A DNA stretch of 33,198 nt from Paludibacteraceae bacterium (GTDB lineage: Bacteria; Bacteroidota; Bacteroidia; Bacteroidales; Paludibacteraceae), in contig JAHDRA010000123.1 of assembly GCA_018433525.1 (NCBI GenBank), positions 1-33,198 on the forward strand. Reading direction: 5' to 3'. This document shows, in pieces, positions 7,110 to 15,886 of this stretch; the first letter of the stretch is position 1; each line of letters starts with the position of its first letter. The position numbers and the translations under genes are program-made. The notes under the pieces are model-generated. The model did not search any database, had not been told where the DNA came from, and was given only the letters and a program-made list of their open reading frames with translations.

Positions 7110-7778
7110 ATGAAAAAACATATTCCGAATTTTCTGACCTGCTTGAATTTATTTTCTGGTTGTATTGGGGTTTATTATGCTTTTCAGGGAAATTATTTTG
7201 CTGTTTTGGTTTTCATTTTGATTGCTGCTTTTTTCGATTTTATTGATGGATTGGCTGCCCGCCTGTTGCAAGCCTATTCGCCTATGGGAAAAGAGCTCGA
7301 TTCTTTGGCCGATGTTGTGAGTTTTGGCTTGGCACCCGGAGCGGTATGTTTTAGTTTGCTCTCTCAAAGCTCCTTGCCGTTTTGGGTAGCGTTTGCCGGA
7401 TTCGTCATTACTTTGTTTTCGGCTTTGCGACTGGCCAAATTCAACATCGATGAGCGGCAAGGTTCCTCTTTTCTTGGTTTGGCAACTCCGGCAAATGCGA
7501 TTTTTTGGGTTGGATTGGGCTATTCTTTTTCCGAATTCGTAACGGCAAACAGTTGGCTGATTTTGATTTTGATTGTAATTTTCAGTGCTTTGCTGGTATC
7601 GGAAATCCCCATGTTTTCTTTAAAATTCAAAAACCTGAAATGGGAAGAAAATGAATTGCAATATATTTTCTTGATGTTGTGTGTTTTGTTTCTTTTTGTT
7701 TTTCAACTGAATGCTTTTGTTCCTATTATTATTGCCTATCTTTTTTTGGCTGTTGTTAAAGTTGTTTTCAAAATTTGA
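7110..7778 (+). CDS. pssA: CDP-diacylglycerol--serine O-phosphatidyltransferase
   Basis: This inner-membrane enzyme makes phosphatidylserine from CDP-diacylglycerol and serine, the route to phosphatidylethanolamine. The 222-residue multi-pass protein (about six to eight membrane segments) carries the full CDP-alcohol phosphotransferase motif: Asp43, Asp46-Gly47, Ala50-Arg51, Gly60, Asp64 and Asp68 (DFIDGLAARLLQAYSPMGKE, then LDSLAD). The N-terminus KKHIPNFLTCLNLFSGC is typical of Bacteroidota PssA. The preceding 132 nt contain a possible -7 box (TAATTTTG, 6978-6985) and no gene. Serine as acceptor is inferred from family resemblance. Confidence 0.93.
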   Translation: MKKHIPNFLTCLNLFSGCIGVYYAFQGNYFAVLVFILIAAFFDFIDGLAARLLQAYSPMGKELDSLADVVSFGLAPGAVCFSLLSQSSLPFWVAFAGFVITLFSALRLAKFNIDERQGSSFLGLATPANAIFWVGLGYSFSEFVTANSWLILILIVIFSALLVSEIPMFSLKFKNLKWEENELQYIFLMLCVLFLFVFQLNAFVPIIIAYLFLAVVKVVFKI

Positions 7779-7849
7779 TTTTTTGTGCCGTTTCGTTCTG
7801 TCCGAATAGGAAGTTGACTTTTTTCTTGTTTAAAACGCTTTCTCTTTCA

Positions 7850-7881
7850 TTTCGTTATACGGTAAGGATTTATTACTTTTG
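7850..7881 (+). promoter_or_regulatory. Promoter of the gldA-like gene
   Basis: TTTCG (7850-7854), 19-nt spacer, perfect -7 box TACTTTTG (7874-7881). The GTG start at 7926 follows 44 nt later. The same TTTCG form of the upstream box occurs at the tRNA and SNF-transporter promoters. Confidence 0.65.
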
Positions 7882-7925
7882 CAGTCGAAATTTTTGAATA
7901 TAACTTTTTACAAAACACGAAACGT

Positions 7926-8837
7926 GTGTCCATCAATATAACAAAACTTTCAAAAAACTTCGGACAACAAAAGGTTTTGGACGATGTCTGTTTTGACATC
8001 GACAAAAATGGAGTAGTTGGTTTTTTGGGGCCAAATGGCGCCGGAAAAACAACCACGATGAGAATTATTGCAGGAGCTTTGCCTTACGAAACGGGCAGTG
8101 TAAAAGTTTGTGGTCATGAAGTGAAGGACGCGCCTTTGAAAATCAAATCGCTGATTGGTTATTTGCCCGAACAAAATCCATTGTACGAGGAAATGTATGT
8201 AAAAGAATATCTGCTTTTTATTGCGGATGTTTACAAATTGGGACAATACAGGAACAAAAAAGTGGATGAGATGATTGATAAGGTAGGCCTACGTGCCGAA
8301 TTCCGAAAAAAAATCGGACAGCTTTCCAAAGGATATCGTCAGCGGGTTGGTTTGGCACAGGCTTTGATTCATGAGCCGAAAGTTTTGATTTTGGATGAAC
8401 CTACAACCGGCTTGGATCCCAATCAGTTGGAAGAAATTAGAACTTTAATTCTGGACTTGGGAAAAGACCGAACTGTGTTACTCAGTACTCACATTATGCA
8501 GGAAGTTAAAGCTTTGTGCAACAGAGTAATCATTATAAATAAAGGAAAAATTGCTGCAGATTTTGAGGATCTTTCGTCCTTTCACTCTTTAAATCGGGAT
8601 ATTTTTCAGGTTGAAGTAGAATTTTTTAAAAAACCGGAAGCAAAAGATATTGAAAATATTCCTGGTGTATTGAAAGTGAATTTTTTGGATGAAACCCGTC
8701 TGTTGATTGTGGCTTCGGAAGATATTCGCAGTGAGATTTTTGATTTTTCCGTGAAACAGGGAAATAAAATTCTGCTGATGAAATTGGTGGAACAGGAAAT
8801 TGAACAGGTCTTTCGCAGTTTGACCGCAGAAAGTTAA
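7926..8837 (+). CDS. ABC transporter ATP-binding protein, GldA-like
   Basis: The ATPase subunit of an ABC exporter, 303 residues, closest by eye to the GldA group of Bacteroidota gliding-associated ABC proteins. Walker A is GPNGAGKTT (residues 35-43), the signature is LSKGYRQR (133-140), Walker B is LILDEPT (154-160), and the switch His is 189. A C-terminal extension (about 215-303) is typical of ABC-2 exporters. The likely start is GTG 7926, giving [13 protein letters not shown]; a promoter lies 44 nt upstream. No permease (GldF/GldG-like) follows: the next gene is ruvB. Its partner must be encoded elsewhere, and gliding itself cannot be inferred. The substrate is unknown. Confidence 0.85.
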   Translation: MSINITKLSKNFGQQKVLDDVCFDIDKNGVVGFLGPNGAGKTTTMRIIAGALPYETGSVKVCGHEVKDAPLKIKSLIGYLPEQNPLYEEMYVKEYLLFIADVYKLGQYRNKKVDEMIDKVGLRAEFRKKIGQLSKGYRQRVGLAQALIHEPKVLILDEPTTGLDPNQLEEIRTLILDLGKDRTVLLSTHIMQEVKALCNRVIIINKGKIAADFEDLSSFHSLNRDIFQVEVEFFKKPEAKDIENIPGVLKVNFLDETRLLIVASEDIRSEIFDFSVKQGNKILLMKLVEQEIEQVFRSLTAES

Positions 8838-8899
8838 TGTTGGAAAAAAATTTTGGCACGGAAATAATTCAGGATACAATTTTTTTGTTGGAGTTTTAC

Positions 8900-9913
8900 A
8901 TGACAGAGAATTTTGACATAAGGAGCAACAATATCGAAAAGGATTTTGAAAATGCATTGCGTCCGCTGACGTTTTCAGATTTTGAAGGACAAAATAAAAT
9001 TGTCGAAAATCTGAAAGTTTTTGTTCAAGCTGCTCGCATGCGTTCCGAATCGCTCGATCACGTGCTTTTACATGGGCCTCCGGGATTGGGAAAAACCACT
9101 TTGTCCAATATCATTGCTCACGAACTGAATGTTGGCATTAAAATTACTTCGGGGCCTGTACTCGATAAGCCGGGCGATTTAGCCGGTTTGCTCACCAGCC
9201 TGGAACCGAACGATATTTTGTTTATTGACGAAATTCACAGACTGAGTCCGGTGGTGGAAGAGTATTTATATTCGGCTATGGAAGATTACCGGATAGATAT
9301 TATGATCGACAAAGGTCCAAGTGCGCGTTCCATTCAGTTAGAGCTGAATCCTTTTACACTGATTGGAGCAACTACTCGCAGCGGATTATTGACTTCTCCC
9401 TTAAGAGCCAGATTTGGTATCAATTGTCATTTCGAGTATTACGATACAGAAGTGATTACGCATATTATTAAACGTTCTGCTTATTTGTTGAATGTGCAAA
9501 TTGAAGAGAGGGCAGCCATAGAAATTGGCAGTCGAAGTCGGGGAACACCTCGCGTGGCAAATGCTTTGCTGCGGCGTGTACGCGATTTTGCACAGGTTAA
9601 GGGAAGCGGCAAAATCGATTTGGAAATTGCCTGTTATGCGCTCGAAGCTCTGAATATCGACAAATATGGATTGGACGAAATAGACAATAAAATTTTAACT
9701 ACCATTATCGACAAATTTAATGGTGGCCCTGTTGGGTTGTCTACTATTGCTACAGCACTTGGCGAGGATGCCGGCACGTTGGAAGAAGTATATGAACCAT
9801 TTCTGATCATGGAAGGCTTTCTGAAACGCACGCCACGAGGAAGAGAAGTTACAGAGTTGGCATACAGGCACTTGGGAAAGTCGAAAATGGGGATGATGGA
9901 TACACTTTTTTGA
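8900..9913 (+). CDS. ruvB: Holliday junction DNA helicase RuvB
   Basis: Hexameric AAA+ motor that drives branch migration of Holliday junctions with RuvA, then RuvC. From ATG 8900 the protein has 337 residues, the normal length. Walker A is GPPGLGKT (59-66), Walker B and the following motif read FIDEIHRL (108-115), sensor 1 is GATTRSG, and the arginine-finger segment is LRARFG. A C-terminal winged-helix domain ends the protein ([13 protein letters not shown]). The frame is open up to 8837, but ATG 8900 has a good ribosome binding site (GGAG) and gives the family's usual N-terminus. It sits 62 nt behind the gldA-like gene and may be cotranscribed. Confidence 0.96.
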   Translation: MTENFDIRSNNIEKDFENALRPLTFSDFEGQNKIVENLKVFVQAARMRSESLDHVLLHGPPGLGKTTLSNIIAHELNVGIKITSGPVLDKPGDLAGLLTSLEPNDILFIDEIHRLSPVVEEYLYSAMEDYRIDIMIDKGPSARSIQLELNPFTLIGATTRSGLLTSPLRARFGINCHFEYYDTEVITHIIKRSAYLLNVQIEERAAIEIGSRSRGTPRVANALLRRVRDFAQVKGSGKIDLEIACYALEALNIDKYGLDEIDNKILTTIIDKFNGGPVGLSTIATALGEDAGTLEEVYEPFLIMEGFLKRTPRGREVTELAYRHLGKSKMGMMDTLF

Positions 9914-9922
9914 AAAATTTTA

Positions 9923-9936
9923 TCAGTTTAAACTGA
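9923..9936. repeat. Perfect 14-bp palindrome between ruvB and the flippase gene
   Basis: TCAGTTTAAACTGA is fully self-complementary with no loop. It lies 10 nt after the ruvB stop and 30 nt before the flippase start. It could be an operator or part of a weak terminator; chance is not excluded. Confidence 0.4.
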
Positions 9937-9966
9937 GCCATTGTAAAATAAATTTTTTAGAAAAAT

Positions 9967-11466
9967 ATGCCGGAAAAGCAGATGAAAAGGCTGGCAAAAG
10001 ATACAGCCATTTACGGATTGAGCAGCATCATAGGGAAATTTCTCAACTGGTGTTTGGTGCCCTTGTACACCTACGTGTTGGAAAGTTCGGCTGATTATGG
10101 AATAGTTACCAACCTGTATGCTTGGACGGCACTGTTGTTGGTGATACTCACCTACGGAATGGAAACGGGATTTTTCCGTTTTGCCAATAAAAATCGGGAA
10201 GATGCACCCAAAGTTTATGGCAACACCATGATTTCGGTGGGCTTCACTTCCTTACTTTTTGCAACCATTTGTGTGATTTTTTCGCAACCCATTGCCAATG
10301 GAATGGGTTATCCCAAATATCCCGAATTTATAGCTATGCTGGCCATAGTGGTTTCTATGGATGCTTTCGATGCCATTCCGTTTGCTTATTTGCGCTATAA
10401 AAATCGTCCCATAAAATTTGCTGCATTAAAGCTTTTCATGATTTTTACCAACATTTTTTTCAATATCTTTTTTCTGGTTATTTGTCCGTGGTTGCAAAAG
10501 AAAGCGCCCGGTTTAATCAGTTGGTTTTACAATCCGCATTACGGAGTGGGTTATATTTTTGTAGCCAATCTGATTTCGACTGCTGCTGTAACACTGGCTT
10601 TGCTGCCCGATATGTTGGAAGCTAAATTCCGTTTGGACACGGCCTTGTTGAAGAAAATGCTTCAATATTCATTGCCATTGTTGATGTTGGGAATAGCAGG
10701 AATTATTGATCAAACCATCGACAAAATTATTTTTCCCTTTCTTTTCGAAGACAAAGCCTATGCAGCTGCTCAATTGGGAATTTACGGCGCCTGTTTCAAA
10801 ATTTCGATGGTCATGATGATGTTTACTCAGGCTTTTCGTTATGCTTATGAACCTTTCATTTTCGCCCAGTATAAGGATAAGAACAGTACAGCTGCCTATG
10901 CTGACGCCATGAAATATTTCATCATTTTTTCCTTGTTGATCTTTTTGGGTATGGTTTTTTATCTGGATATTTTCAAATTCATTATCCGAAGCGATTACTG
11001 GGCAGGGTTGCGTGTTGTTCCCATCGTATTGTTTTCCTATTTGTTTCAGGGTGTGTTTTTTAATCTTTCGCTTTGGTACAAACTTACCGACAAAACCATG
11101 TATGGAGCTTGGATTTCGATTGTGGGAAGTTTGATTACAATTGCCATCAATATCATTTTTGTTCCCGTTTTCAGTTATATGGCTTCGGCGTGGGCTTCGT
11201 TTGCCTGTTATTTTGCGATGATGCTCATGTCTTACTTTTTGGGACAGAAATATATGCCGATTAAATATGATTTAAAAACTATCGGTCTCTACACCATTGT
11301 AACTCTTGCCTTGTACTGTATCAGTCTTTTGATTGCAACGCCCTATTTGTGGCTCAATTTGCTGTTGAAAACCATTTTGTTTGTTCTTTTCGTAGCTTTA
11401 TTAATAAAACGTGATTTCCCGTTACAGTCAATTCCTGTAATCAATCGTTATCTGAAAAAATCATGA
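9967..11466 (+). CDS. Wzx-like polysaccharide flippase (MOP superfamily)
   Basis: A multi-pass inner-membrane protein of 499 residues, with about 12-14 hydrophobic segments spread over the whole length and the N-terminal DTAIYGLSSIIGKFLNW pattern of polysaccharide-biosynthesis (Wzx/RfbX) exporters. The expected role is flipping undecaprenyl-diphosphate-linked oligosaccharide to the periplasmic face. It heads a four-gene operon with two glycosyltransferase genes and an O-antigen ligase; its last 4 nt overlap the next start (ATGA). In Bacteroidota, members of this family are also found in single copy near ruvB, so a core envelope role is possible. The actual glycan cannot be read from sequence. 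Confidence 0.88.
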   Translation: MPEKQMKRLAKDTAIYGLSSIIGKFLNWCLVPLYTYVLESSADYGIVTNLYAWTALLLVILTYGMETGFFRFANKNREDAPKVYGNTMISVGFTSLLFATICVIFSQPIANGMGYPKYPEFIAMLAIVVSMDAFDAIPFAYLRYKNRPIKFAALKLFMIFTNIFFNIFFLVICPWLQKKAPGLISWFYNPHYGVGYIFVANLISTAAVTLALLPDMLEAKFRLDTALLKKMLQYSLPLLMLGIAGIIDQTIDKIIFPFLFEDKAYAAAQLGIYGACFKISMVMMMFTQAFRYAYEPFIFAQYKDKNSTAAYADAMKYFIIFSLLIFLGMVFYLDIFKFIIRSDYWAGLRVVPIVLFSYLFQGVFFNLSLWYKLTDKTMYGAWISIVGSLITIAINIIFVPVFSYMASAWASFACYFAMMLMSYFLGQKYMPIKYDLKTIGLYTIVTLALYCISLLIATPYLWLNLLLKTILFVLFVALLIKRDFPLQSIPVINRYLKKS

Positions 11467-12185
11467 ATCAGCAAGCCTTGCATATTATTACGCCTGTGAA
11501 GGATTCGTTGGAAACAACCCTGCAAACCATAGGAAGTATCATGGATTCCGATTTTCATTCAGATTTTCAATATACCGTTTATAATGATTTCAGTTCAGAC
11601 GAAACAACCGAAAAACTGGAGATTGTTTCCGCCGAAAAGGGATTCAGGTTGGTAAATTTGAAAGATATTACCACGCATCCCTCTCCAAACTATTTGCTGG
11701 TATTGCAACTGGCCCAACAGAAAGCTTTGTCGGAGCATGCACATTTGCTGGTTGTGGAGTCGGATGTAATAGTGAAAAAAAACACCATTCAAATTTTGTT
11801 TGATGCTGCTCAGAAACTTGAAAATCCGGGTCTGATTGCTGCTGTAACGCACGATGAGGAGGGAAATATCAATTTTCCGTATCTTTATGCCAAAAATTTT
11901 GACAGTGGAACGGTGCAGACTTCCAAACGTTTGAGTTTTTGCTGTACATTGCTCTCCAATTCGTTTTTAGAAGCATTCGATTTCAAAAATTTGAATCCCG
12001 AAAAGTCATGGTATGATGTGTTTATTTCGCACAAAGCTGTAGAATTGGGATTCAACAATTATTTACTTACCTATTTGCCTGTTTTGCATTTACCTCACAG
12101 CAGTCGTCCGTGGAAGCAACTTAAATACACGCATCCTTTAAAATATTACTGGCTGAAATATACAAAAGGTAGAGATAAAATTTGA
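11463..12185 (+). CDS. Glycosyltransferase family 2-like protein
   Basis: A 240-residue soluble GT-A-type protein. The N-terminal Rossmann-like strand is HIITPVKDSLE, the nucleotide-binding loop YNDFSSDETTE (about residues 40-50), and the usual DXD position reads ESDVIV (about 99-104). No membrane segment is visible. It probably transfers one sugar of the glycan exported by the neighbouring flippase, at the cytosolic membrane face. It overlaps the flippase stop by 4 nt and ends 4 nt before the next gene, so expression is coupled. Donor and acceptor are unknown. The altered DXD (ESD) is seen in many GT2 proteins and does not by itself mean loss of activity. Confidence 0.82.
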   Translation: MNQQALHIITPVKDSLETTLQTIGSIMDSDFHSDFQYTVYNDFSSDETTEKLEIVSAEKGFRLVNLKDITTHPSPNYLLVLQLAQQKALSEHAHLLVVESDVIVKKNTIQILFDAAQKLENPGLIAAVTHDEEGNINFPYLYAKNFDSGTVQTSKRLSFCCTLLSNSFLEAFDFKNLNPEKSWYDVFISHKAVELGFNNYLLTYLPVLHLPHSSRPWKQLKYTHPLKYYWLKYTKGRDKI

Positions 12186-12189
12186 GAAA

Positions 12190-13683
12190 ATGGAAAATCC
12201 TTTGGTCTCTGTCATTATTCCGGTGTACAATATGGAAGCGTTTCTGGCAGAAGCGATAGATTCTGTACTGGCTTCAACTTATCCAAATTTTGAAATAATT
12301 GTTGTTGACGATGGTTCTACAGACCAGTCGCCAGTGATAGCAGAACATTACAGTGAAAGGGATACACGAATCCGATTCTACCGTCAATCCAATCGTGGAG
12401 TGGCAGCAGCCCGTAATCTTGCCTTGCAGGAAGCTCGTGGAGAATTTGTTTTGCCGGTAGATGCCGATGATAAGATTTCTGAAATTTTTCTTGAAACTGC
12501 TGCTAAAGTACTTGTTCAATTGCCTCAAGTAAAGATTGTTACGTGTGAATATGAATATTTTGGCGAGAAACAGGGTAAAGGGAAATATCGACCTTATCAC
12601 AGAAAATTGATTGCTCGGAAGAATGTTATTAATAATTGTTCGATGTATCGCAGGAGAGATGCTTTGAAAGTGGGCGGTTATTGTGAGGAAATTATTGGTC
12701 GTGAAGACTGGGAATTTTGGATATCGTTGCTGAAAAATGGAGGAGAAGTGGAGCATCTTTCTGAAACAGGATTTTACTATCGAATCAGGAGTAATTCTAA
12801 AAGAATTACCGACAGAAAACTGAAAAAACACATTATCGACGTTTTAAACCGAAGACATAAAGCTTTTTTTTATCGCGAATTAGGTGGAAAACTTCATTAT
12901 AGACGCTCACTATCTCGCTTGTTGAATTTTTTTTATCATTGTTACAAGCCCGAAACTTTTTTCGTTCATCCCGATTTCAAAGAGGAAGAAGAATTTTTTT
13001 ATTCGTTGCCGGATATTTTTGACAATCAAGGAGAAACGATTCATTCGGGAAGAAATATCATTAAAATTTTTAATGCGGGAAACAGGAAATGGGTTGTGAA
13101 ATCGTTTCAATCGCCAAATGTGGTGAATCGCTTTATATATGGTATTTTCAGAAAATCGAAAGCGAGACGTTCGTATGAATATGCATTGAAACTTCTCTCG
13201 CTTGGAATTGCCACTCCACAACCGATTGGCTATTATGAGCAGAAGATTTTTTTTCTGTTCCATAAAAGTTTTTATGTATCGGAGAGGTCTGAATGTAATC
13301 ATCGTTTTGAAGAATTGATTCGAGACGTGAATTTTCCCGACCGAGAAAAGATATTGAAAGCTGTTGCACGTTTTACGGCTGAGCTACACGAAAAAGGAGT
13401 TTTACATTCGGATTATTCGGCAGGGAACATTTTGTTTTCTCAAACGAATGACGATATTCACATTGAATTGATTGATTTGAATCGGTTGAAATTTGGAAAA
13501 ATATCCAAAACTGCAGGTTGTAGAAACTTTGAAAGATTGAATCTGGAGCCCGAAGCTTTGAAAACAATGGCTGAAGAATACGCTGTGGCACGTGGTTTTG
13601 AAAAGCAGGAATGTGTAGAACTCGTTCAACGGTATCGTTGGAAAAAACATAAAAATATCAGCTCGTTACAACCAAAAAATTAG
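12190..13683 (+). CDS. Fusion of a family 2 glycosyltransferase and a LPS-kinase-like (Kdo/WaaP) domain
   Basis: A 497-residue two-domain protein. Residues 1-230 are a complete GT2 domain: VSVIIPVYN at 6-14, VVDDGSTD at 38-45, the donor-binding DAD at 91-93, and the catalytic-base region GREDWEFW at 170-177. Residues 285-490 look like a small kinase of the Kdo/WaaP/InaA type: a possible ATP Lys304 in WVVKSF, Glu330, the catalytic loop HSDYSAGN (406-413, Asp408 and Asn413), and the metal Asp429 in LIDLNR. Such kinases phosphorylate heptose or Kdo of the LPS inner core and are usually separate proteins of about 250 residues. The fusion suggests that one sugar is added and the acceptor, or that sugar, phosphorylated by one polypeptide. 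It is followed by O-antigen ligase. Confidence 0.85.
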   Translation: MENPLVSVIIPVYNMEAFLAEAIDSVLASTYPNFEIIVVDDGSTDQSPVIAEHYSERDTRIRFYRQSNRGVAAARNLALQEARGEFVLPVDADDKISEIFLETAAKVLVQLPQVKIVTCEYEYFGEKQGKGKYRPYHRKLIARKNVINNCSMYRRRDALKVGGYCEEIIGREDWEFWISLLKNGGEVEHLSETGFYYRIRSNSKRITDRKLKKHIIDVLNRRHKAFFYRELGGKLHYRRSLSRLLNFFYHCYKPETFFVHPDFKEEEEFFYSLPDIFDNQGETIHSGRNIIKIFNAGNRKWVVKSFQSPNVVNRFIYGIFRKSKARRSYEYALKLLSLGIATPQPIGYYEQKIFFLFHKSFYVSERSECNHRFEELIRDVNFPDREKILKAVARFTAELHEKGVLHSDYSAGNILFSQTNDDIHIELIDLNRLKFGKISKTAGCRNFERLNLEPEALKTMAEEYAVARGFEKQECVELVQRYRWKKHKNISSLQPKN

Positions 13684-13691
13684 ACATTAGA

Positions 13692-15083
13692 ATGAATAAA
13701 AAACTTTCTTTGGGAACTCGTTTTGTTCTTTTGTCGATGATTGTTTTTTTTGTATTTTTAGCCCTTACCGGCTCAATTTATCGATATACGGCTATTCGCA
13801 TTGAGCAAAATATGTCTATTTTAACCTTACTGGCCGGAAGTTATTTCTTTGTTCAGCTGATACTTTTTCTTGTCGTTTTTAAAAGTTACCTACCGAAAAG
13901 TAACTTTTCATGGGACAATATTCTGACTGTTTCATTGTTTTTTCTGCTGATTTCTACGGTTTTAAGTGTTAATGTTTCGATTACGGCCACCGTCCTTTTT
14001 GTTGTTTTGGCAGTGCTGTTTGCGATAGTAAAAAAGAAGCACTTTCAACCTCATCCGCTTTTTTATTTTATGGCAGCCTATTATTTGTTTCAATATGTTG
14101 GGCTTCTGTGGTCGATCGATCCTGCTTATGGTTGGCGTTTTGTGGGGAGAGGACTGTCATTTATTGTTTTACCTTTGGCTTTTGGTTTTTATTCTGTTTC
14201 CGAGGAAAAGAAAAATTTGTTGTTGCGTATTTTCTTTCGGTTTTTGGAAGTCTATTTATTAATGGTAATAGTGGCTTATTTTTATCAGGTTGAATTTCAT
14301 AAAGTTGATTTTGGAGTTGGATTTCATCTGAAAAAAAATTATTTCTCCTCACCTGTGCCTCCCGGAGTGGATTACTATTTGTTGTTGGGTTGGGCCGGCT
14401 ACAATCATCCGACTTTCGTTTCATTCATTTTGACGCTGATGTTTGGAATCGGGTTTTATTTGTGGCGAAACGACAATTCACCGCAAACAGTTAAAATATC
14501 CGGTTTCGAAATGGGTTTTTATGGGTTCATGACAGCCGTAGTCATTTTATTGTTGCAAAGTCGTATTGGAATGATTATGTTCCCGTTTGGTATTTTTTTA
14601 ACCTTGCTTTACAACCTGCGAAAAAAGAAAAAGCTTGTTCTTTCAGTAATTGTTTTTTCAGCTTTTTTAGTTTTGTCAGCCGGATTTTATATTTATAAAA
14701 ATTATCGCGGCTATTTTTACGACCGTCCTCGCGAAATTCAAACCGACATTGTACTTTCGTTTTTAAAAGATCATTATTTGTTGGGTACCGGTACCGGTGG
14801 AATGAAAGTTCTAATTCCTTGGTTTCCAACAGCTCACAATCAATTTTTAGGAGACTTGTTTCATTTGGGCATTCCCGGTTTACTTTTGTTGTTGGCTTTA
14901 ATGTCAAGTTCATTTTATTTTGCCTGCAAGGATAAAAATTTTTTGCTGCTCTATTTTCTGTTGATTTATTTTGTAATGATGCAAATAGAAATGCCGCTTT
15001 CTTTGCAGAAAGGAATAACCTATTTTACTTTATTCACCGGATTATTGCTCACACCTCGACCTTTTGGAAAGGAGACAAAGTAA
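13692..15083 (+). CDS. O-antigen ligase family protein
   Basis: A polytopic inner-membrane protein of 463 residues with the Wzy_C/WaaL layout: about ten to twelve hydrophobic helices and one large periplasmic loop. The loop ends in GTGTGG and PTAHNQFLGDL (His near residue 382), followed by a hydrophobic helix (IPGLLLLLALMSSS). This His-containing PTAHN motif is typical of lipid-linked glycan ligases and polymerases. The expected role is transfer of flipped glycan from undecaprenyl diphosphate onto lipid A core, or polymerisation; sequence alone does not separate WaaL from Wzy. It is the last gene of the 9967-15083 operon and ends 1 nt from the convergent RNase H gene. Confidence 0.85.
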   Translation: MNKKLSLGTRFVLLSMIVFFVFLALTGSIYRYTAIRIEQNMSILTLLAGSYFFVQLILFLVVFKSYLPKSNFSWDNILTVSLFFLLISTVLSVNVSITATVLFVVLAVLFAIVKKKHFQPHPLFYFMAAYYLFQYVGLLWSIDPAYGWRFVGRGLSFIVLPLAFGFYSVSEEKKNLLLRIFFRFLEVYLLMVIVAYFYQVEFHKVDFGVGFHLKKNYFSSPVPPGVDYYLLLGWAGYNHPTFVSFILTLMFGIGFYLWRNDNSPQTVKISGFEMGFYGFMTAVVILLLQSRIGMIMFPFGIFLTLLYNLRKKKKLVLSVIVFSAFLVLSAGFYIYKNYRGYFYDRPREIQTDIVLSFLKDHYLLGTGTGGMKVLIPWFPTAHNQFLGDLFHLGIPGLLLLLALMSSSFYFACKDKNFLLLYFLLIYFVMMQIEMPLSLQKGITYFTLFTGLLLTPRPFGKETK

Positions 15084-15084
15084 G

Positions 15085-15717
15085 TTATTTTCTCCCGAAA
15101 TCGGCCGGAATTTCGCCCCAAGCTTCAGTTTCCCATTTCAGCAGCGGAGTAGAATAGTCATTGTTTTGCAGCCACTTTTCTGCTCGTTCTATCAGTTCAA
15201 ACAAAGATTTGTTCTCCTCATTCTTTTCCAGTTTGGTCTTTGCCTTTTTTTGCTGTACCCATTTCAGTGCGGTGCGGCTGTCGGAGTAGAGTGGCAACTG
15301 ACTGTTGTTTTGTTTCATTAGAGCCAGTGCGTGGACAATAGCCAAAAATTCGCCAATATTGTTTGTTCCGTTCCGAAATGGGCCCTGATGAAAAATTTCC
15401 TTGCCTGTTTTGGTATAAACTCCGCGATATTCGAGCAGTCCCGGATTGCCGCTGCAGGCTGCATCTACCGAAATACTTTCCATTATCGGTTGCCCGATTG
15501 GCATTTTTTCCCCTGAAGGTTTGTTTTGCGCATTATTTCGTGTGCCGATATATTTCCAAGGAAGGGATTCGAATGCTTTTTTTGCTTCTTCTTCAGTAGC
15601 AAAACCTTTGAATAGGGCGCCTTCAAATTGGTGAACTTGCCGTTTGCATTCTTCCCATGAAGAATAAATACCGGGCTGTTTTCCTTTCCAGACAACAAAA
15701 AATTTGTTTTTGCTCAT
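15085..15717 (-). CDS. Ribonuclease H with N-terminal viroplasmin domain
   Basis: Cleaves RNA in RNA-DNA hybrids. The 210-residue protein begins with a viroplasmin (hybrid-binding) domain, KFFVVWKGKQPGIYSSWEEC through about residue 50. A short linker leads to a RNase HI domain (about 80-208). Catalytic residues are Asp85 (SVDAACSGNPG), Glu123 (NIGEFLA), Asp146 (LYSDS) and Asp206 (PADFG). This domain order is common in Bacteroidota. It is transcribed toward the O-antigen ligase gene, the two stops being 1 nt apart. No clear promoter was found; the upstream region is shared with the tRNA-Arg promoter. Confidence 0.94.
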   Translation of the reverse strand: MSKNKFFVVWKGKQPGIYSSWEECKRQVHQFEGALFKGFATEEEAKKAFESLPWKYIGTRNNAQNKPSGEKMPIGQPIMESISVDAACSGNPGLLEYRGVYTKTGKEIFHQGPFRNGTNNIGEFLAIVHALALMKQNNSQLPLYSDSRTALKWVQQKKAKTKLEKNEENKSLFELIERAEKWLQNNDYSTPLLKWETEAWGEIPADFGRK

Positions 15718-15789
15718 ACGGTTGATAGTTTTCAGGATGTGAAGGATAGAGAAGGGGGAAGTAAATTTTTATTTATCGCCGAAAAAATG

Positions 15790-15797
15790 TAATTTTG
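15790..15797 (+). promoter_or_regulatory. -7 box of tRNA-Arg
   Basis: TAATTTTG is a perfect Bacteroidota -7 box 17 nt before the first base of the tRNA. The -33 region is only T-rich (15766-15774). Confidence 0.6.
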
Positions 15798-15814
15798 CAC
15801 CACTTCAAAAAAAT

Positions 15815-15886
15815 GGTCTTGTAGTTCAATGGATAGAACGAAAGTTTCCTAAACTTTAGATTCGGGTTCGATTCCCGGCGAGACTA
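15815..15886 (+). tRNA. tRNA-Arg (anticodon CCU)
   Basis: A 72-nt cloverleaf. Acceptor GGTCTTG pairs with CGAGACT (15879-15885, two wobble pairs), with discriminator A at 15886. The D arm is AGTTCAATGGATAGAAC. The anticodon stem AAAGT/ACTTT encloses loop TTCCTAA (anticodon CCT), and the T arm is TCGGG-TTCGATT-CCCGG. CCA is not encoded. The 3' half (15849-15886) is overlapped on the other strand by the end of the lolD reading frame. Confidence 0.94.

Noticed and set aside
12274..12831. Long antisense ORF inside the GT2-kinase gene
   Set aside because: Low-complexity, Phe/Ser-rich translation typical of the reverse strand of an AT-rich gene; no motif or start signal.
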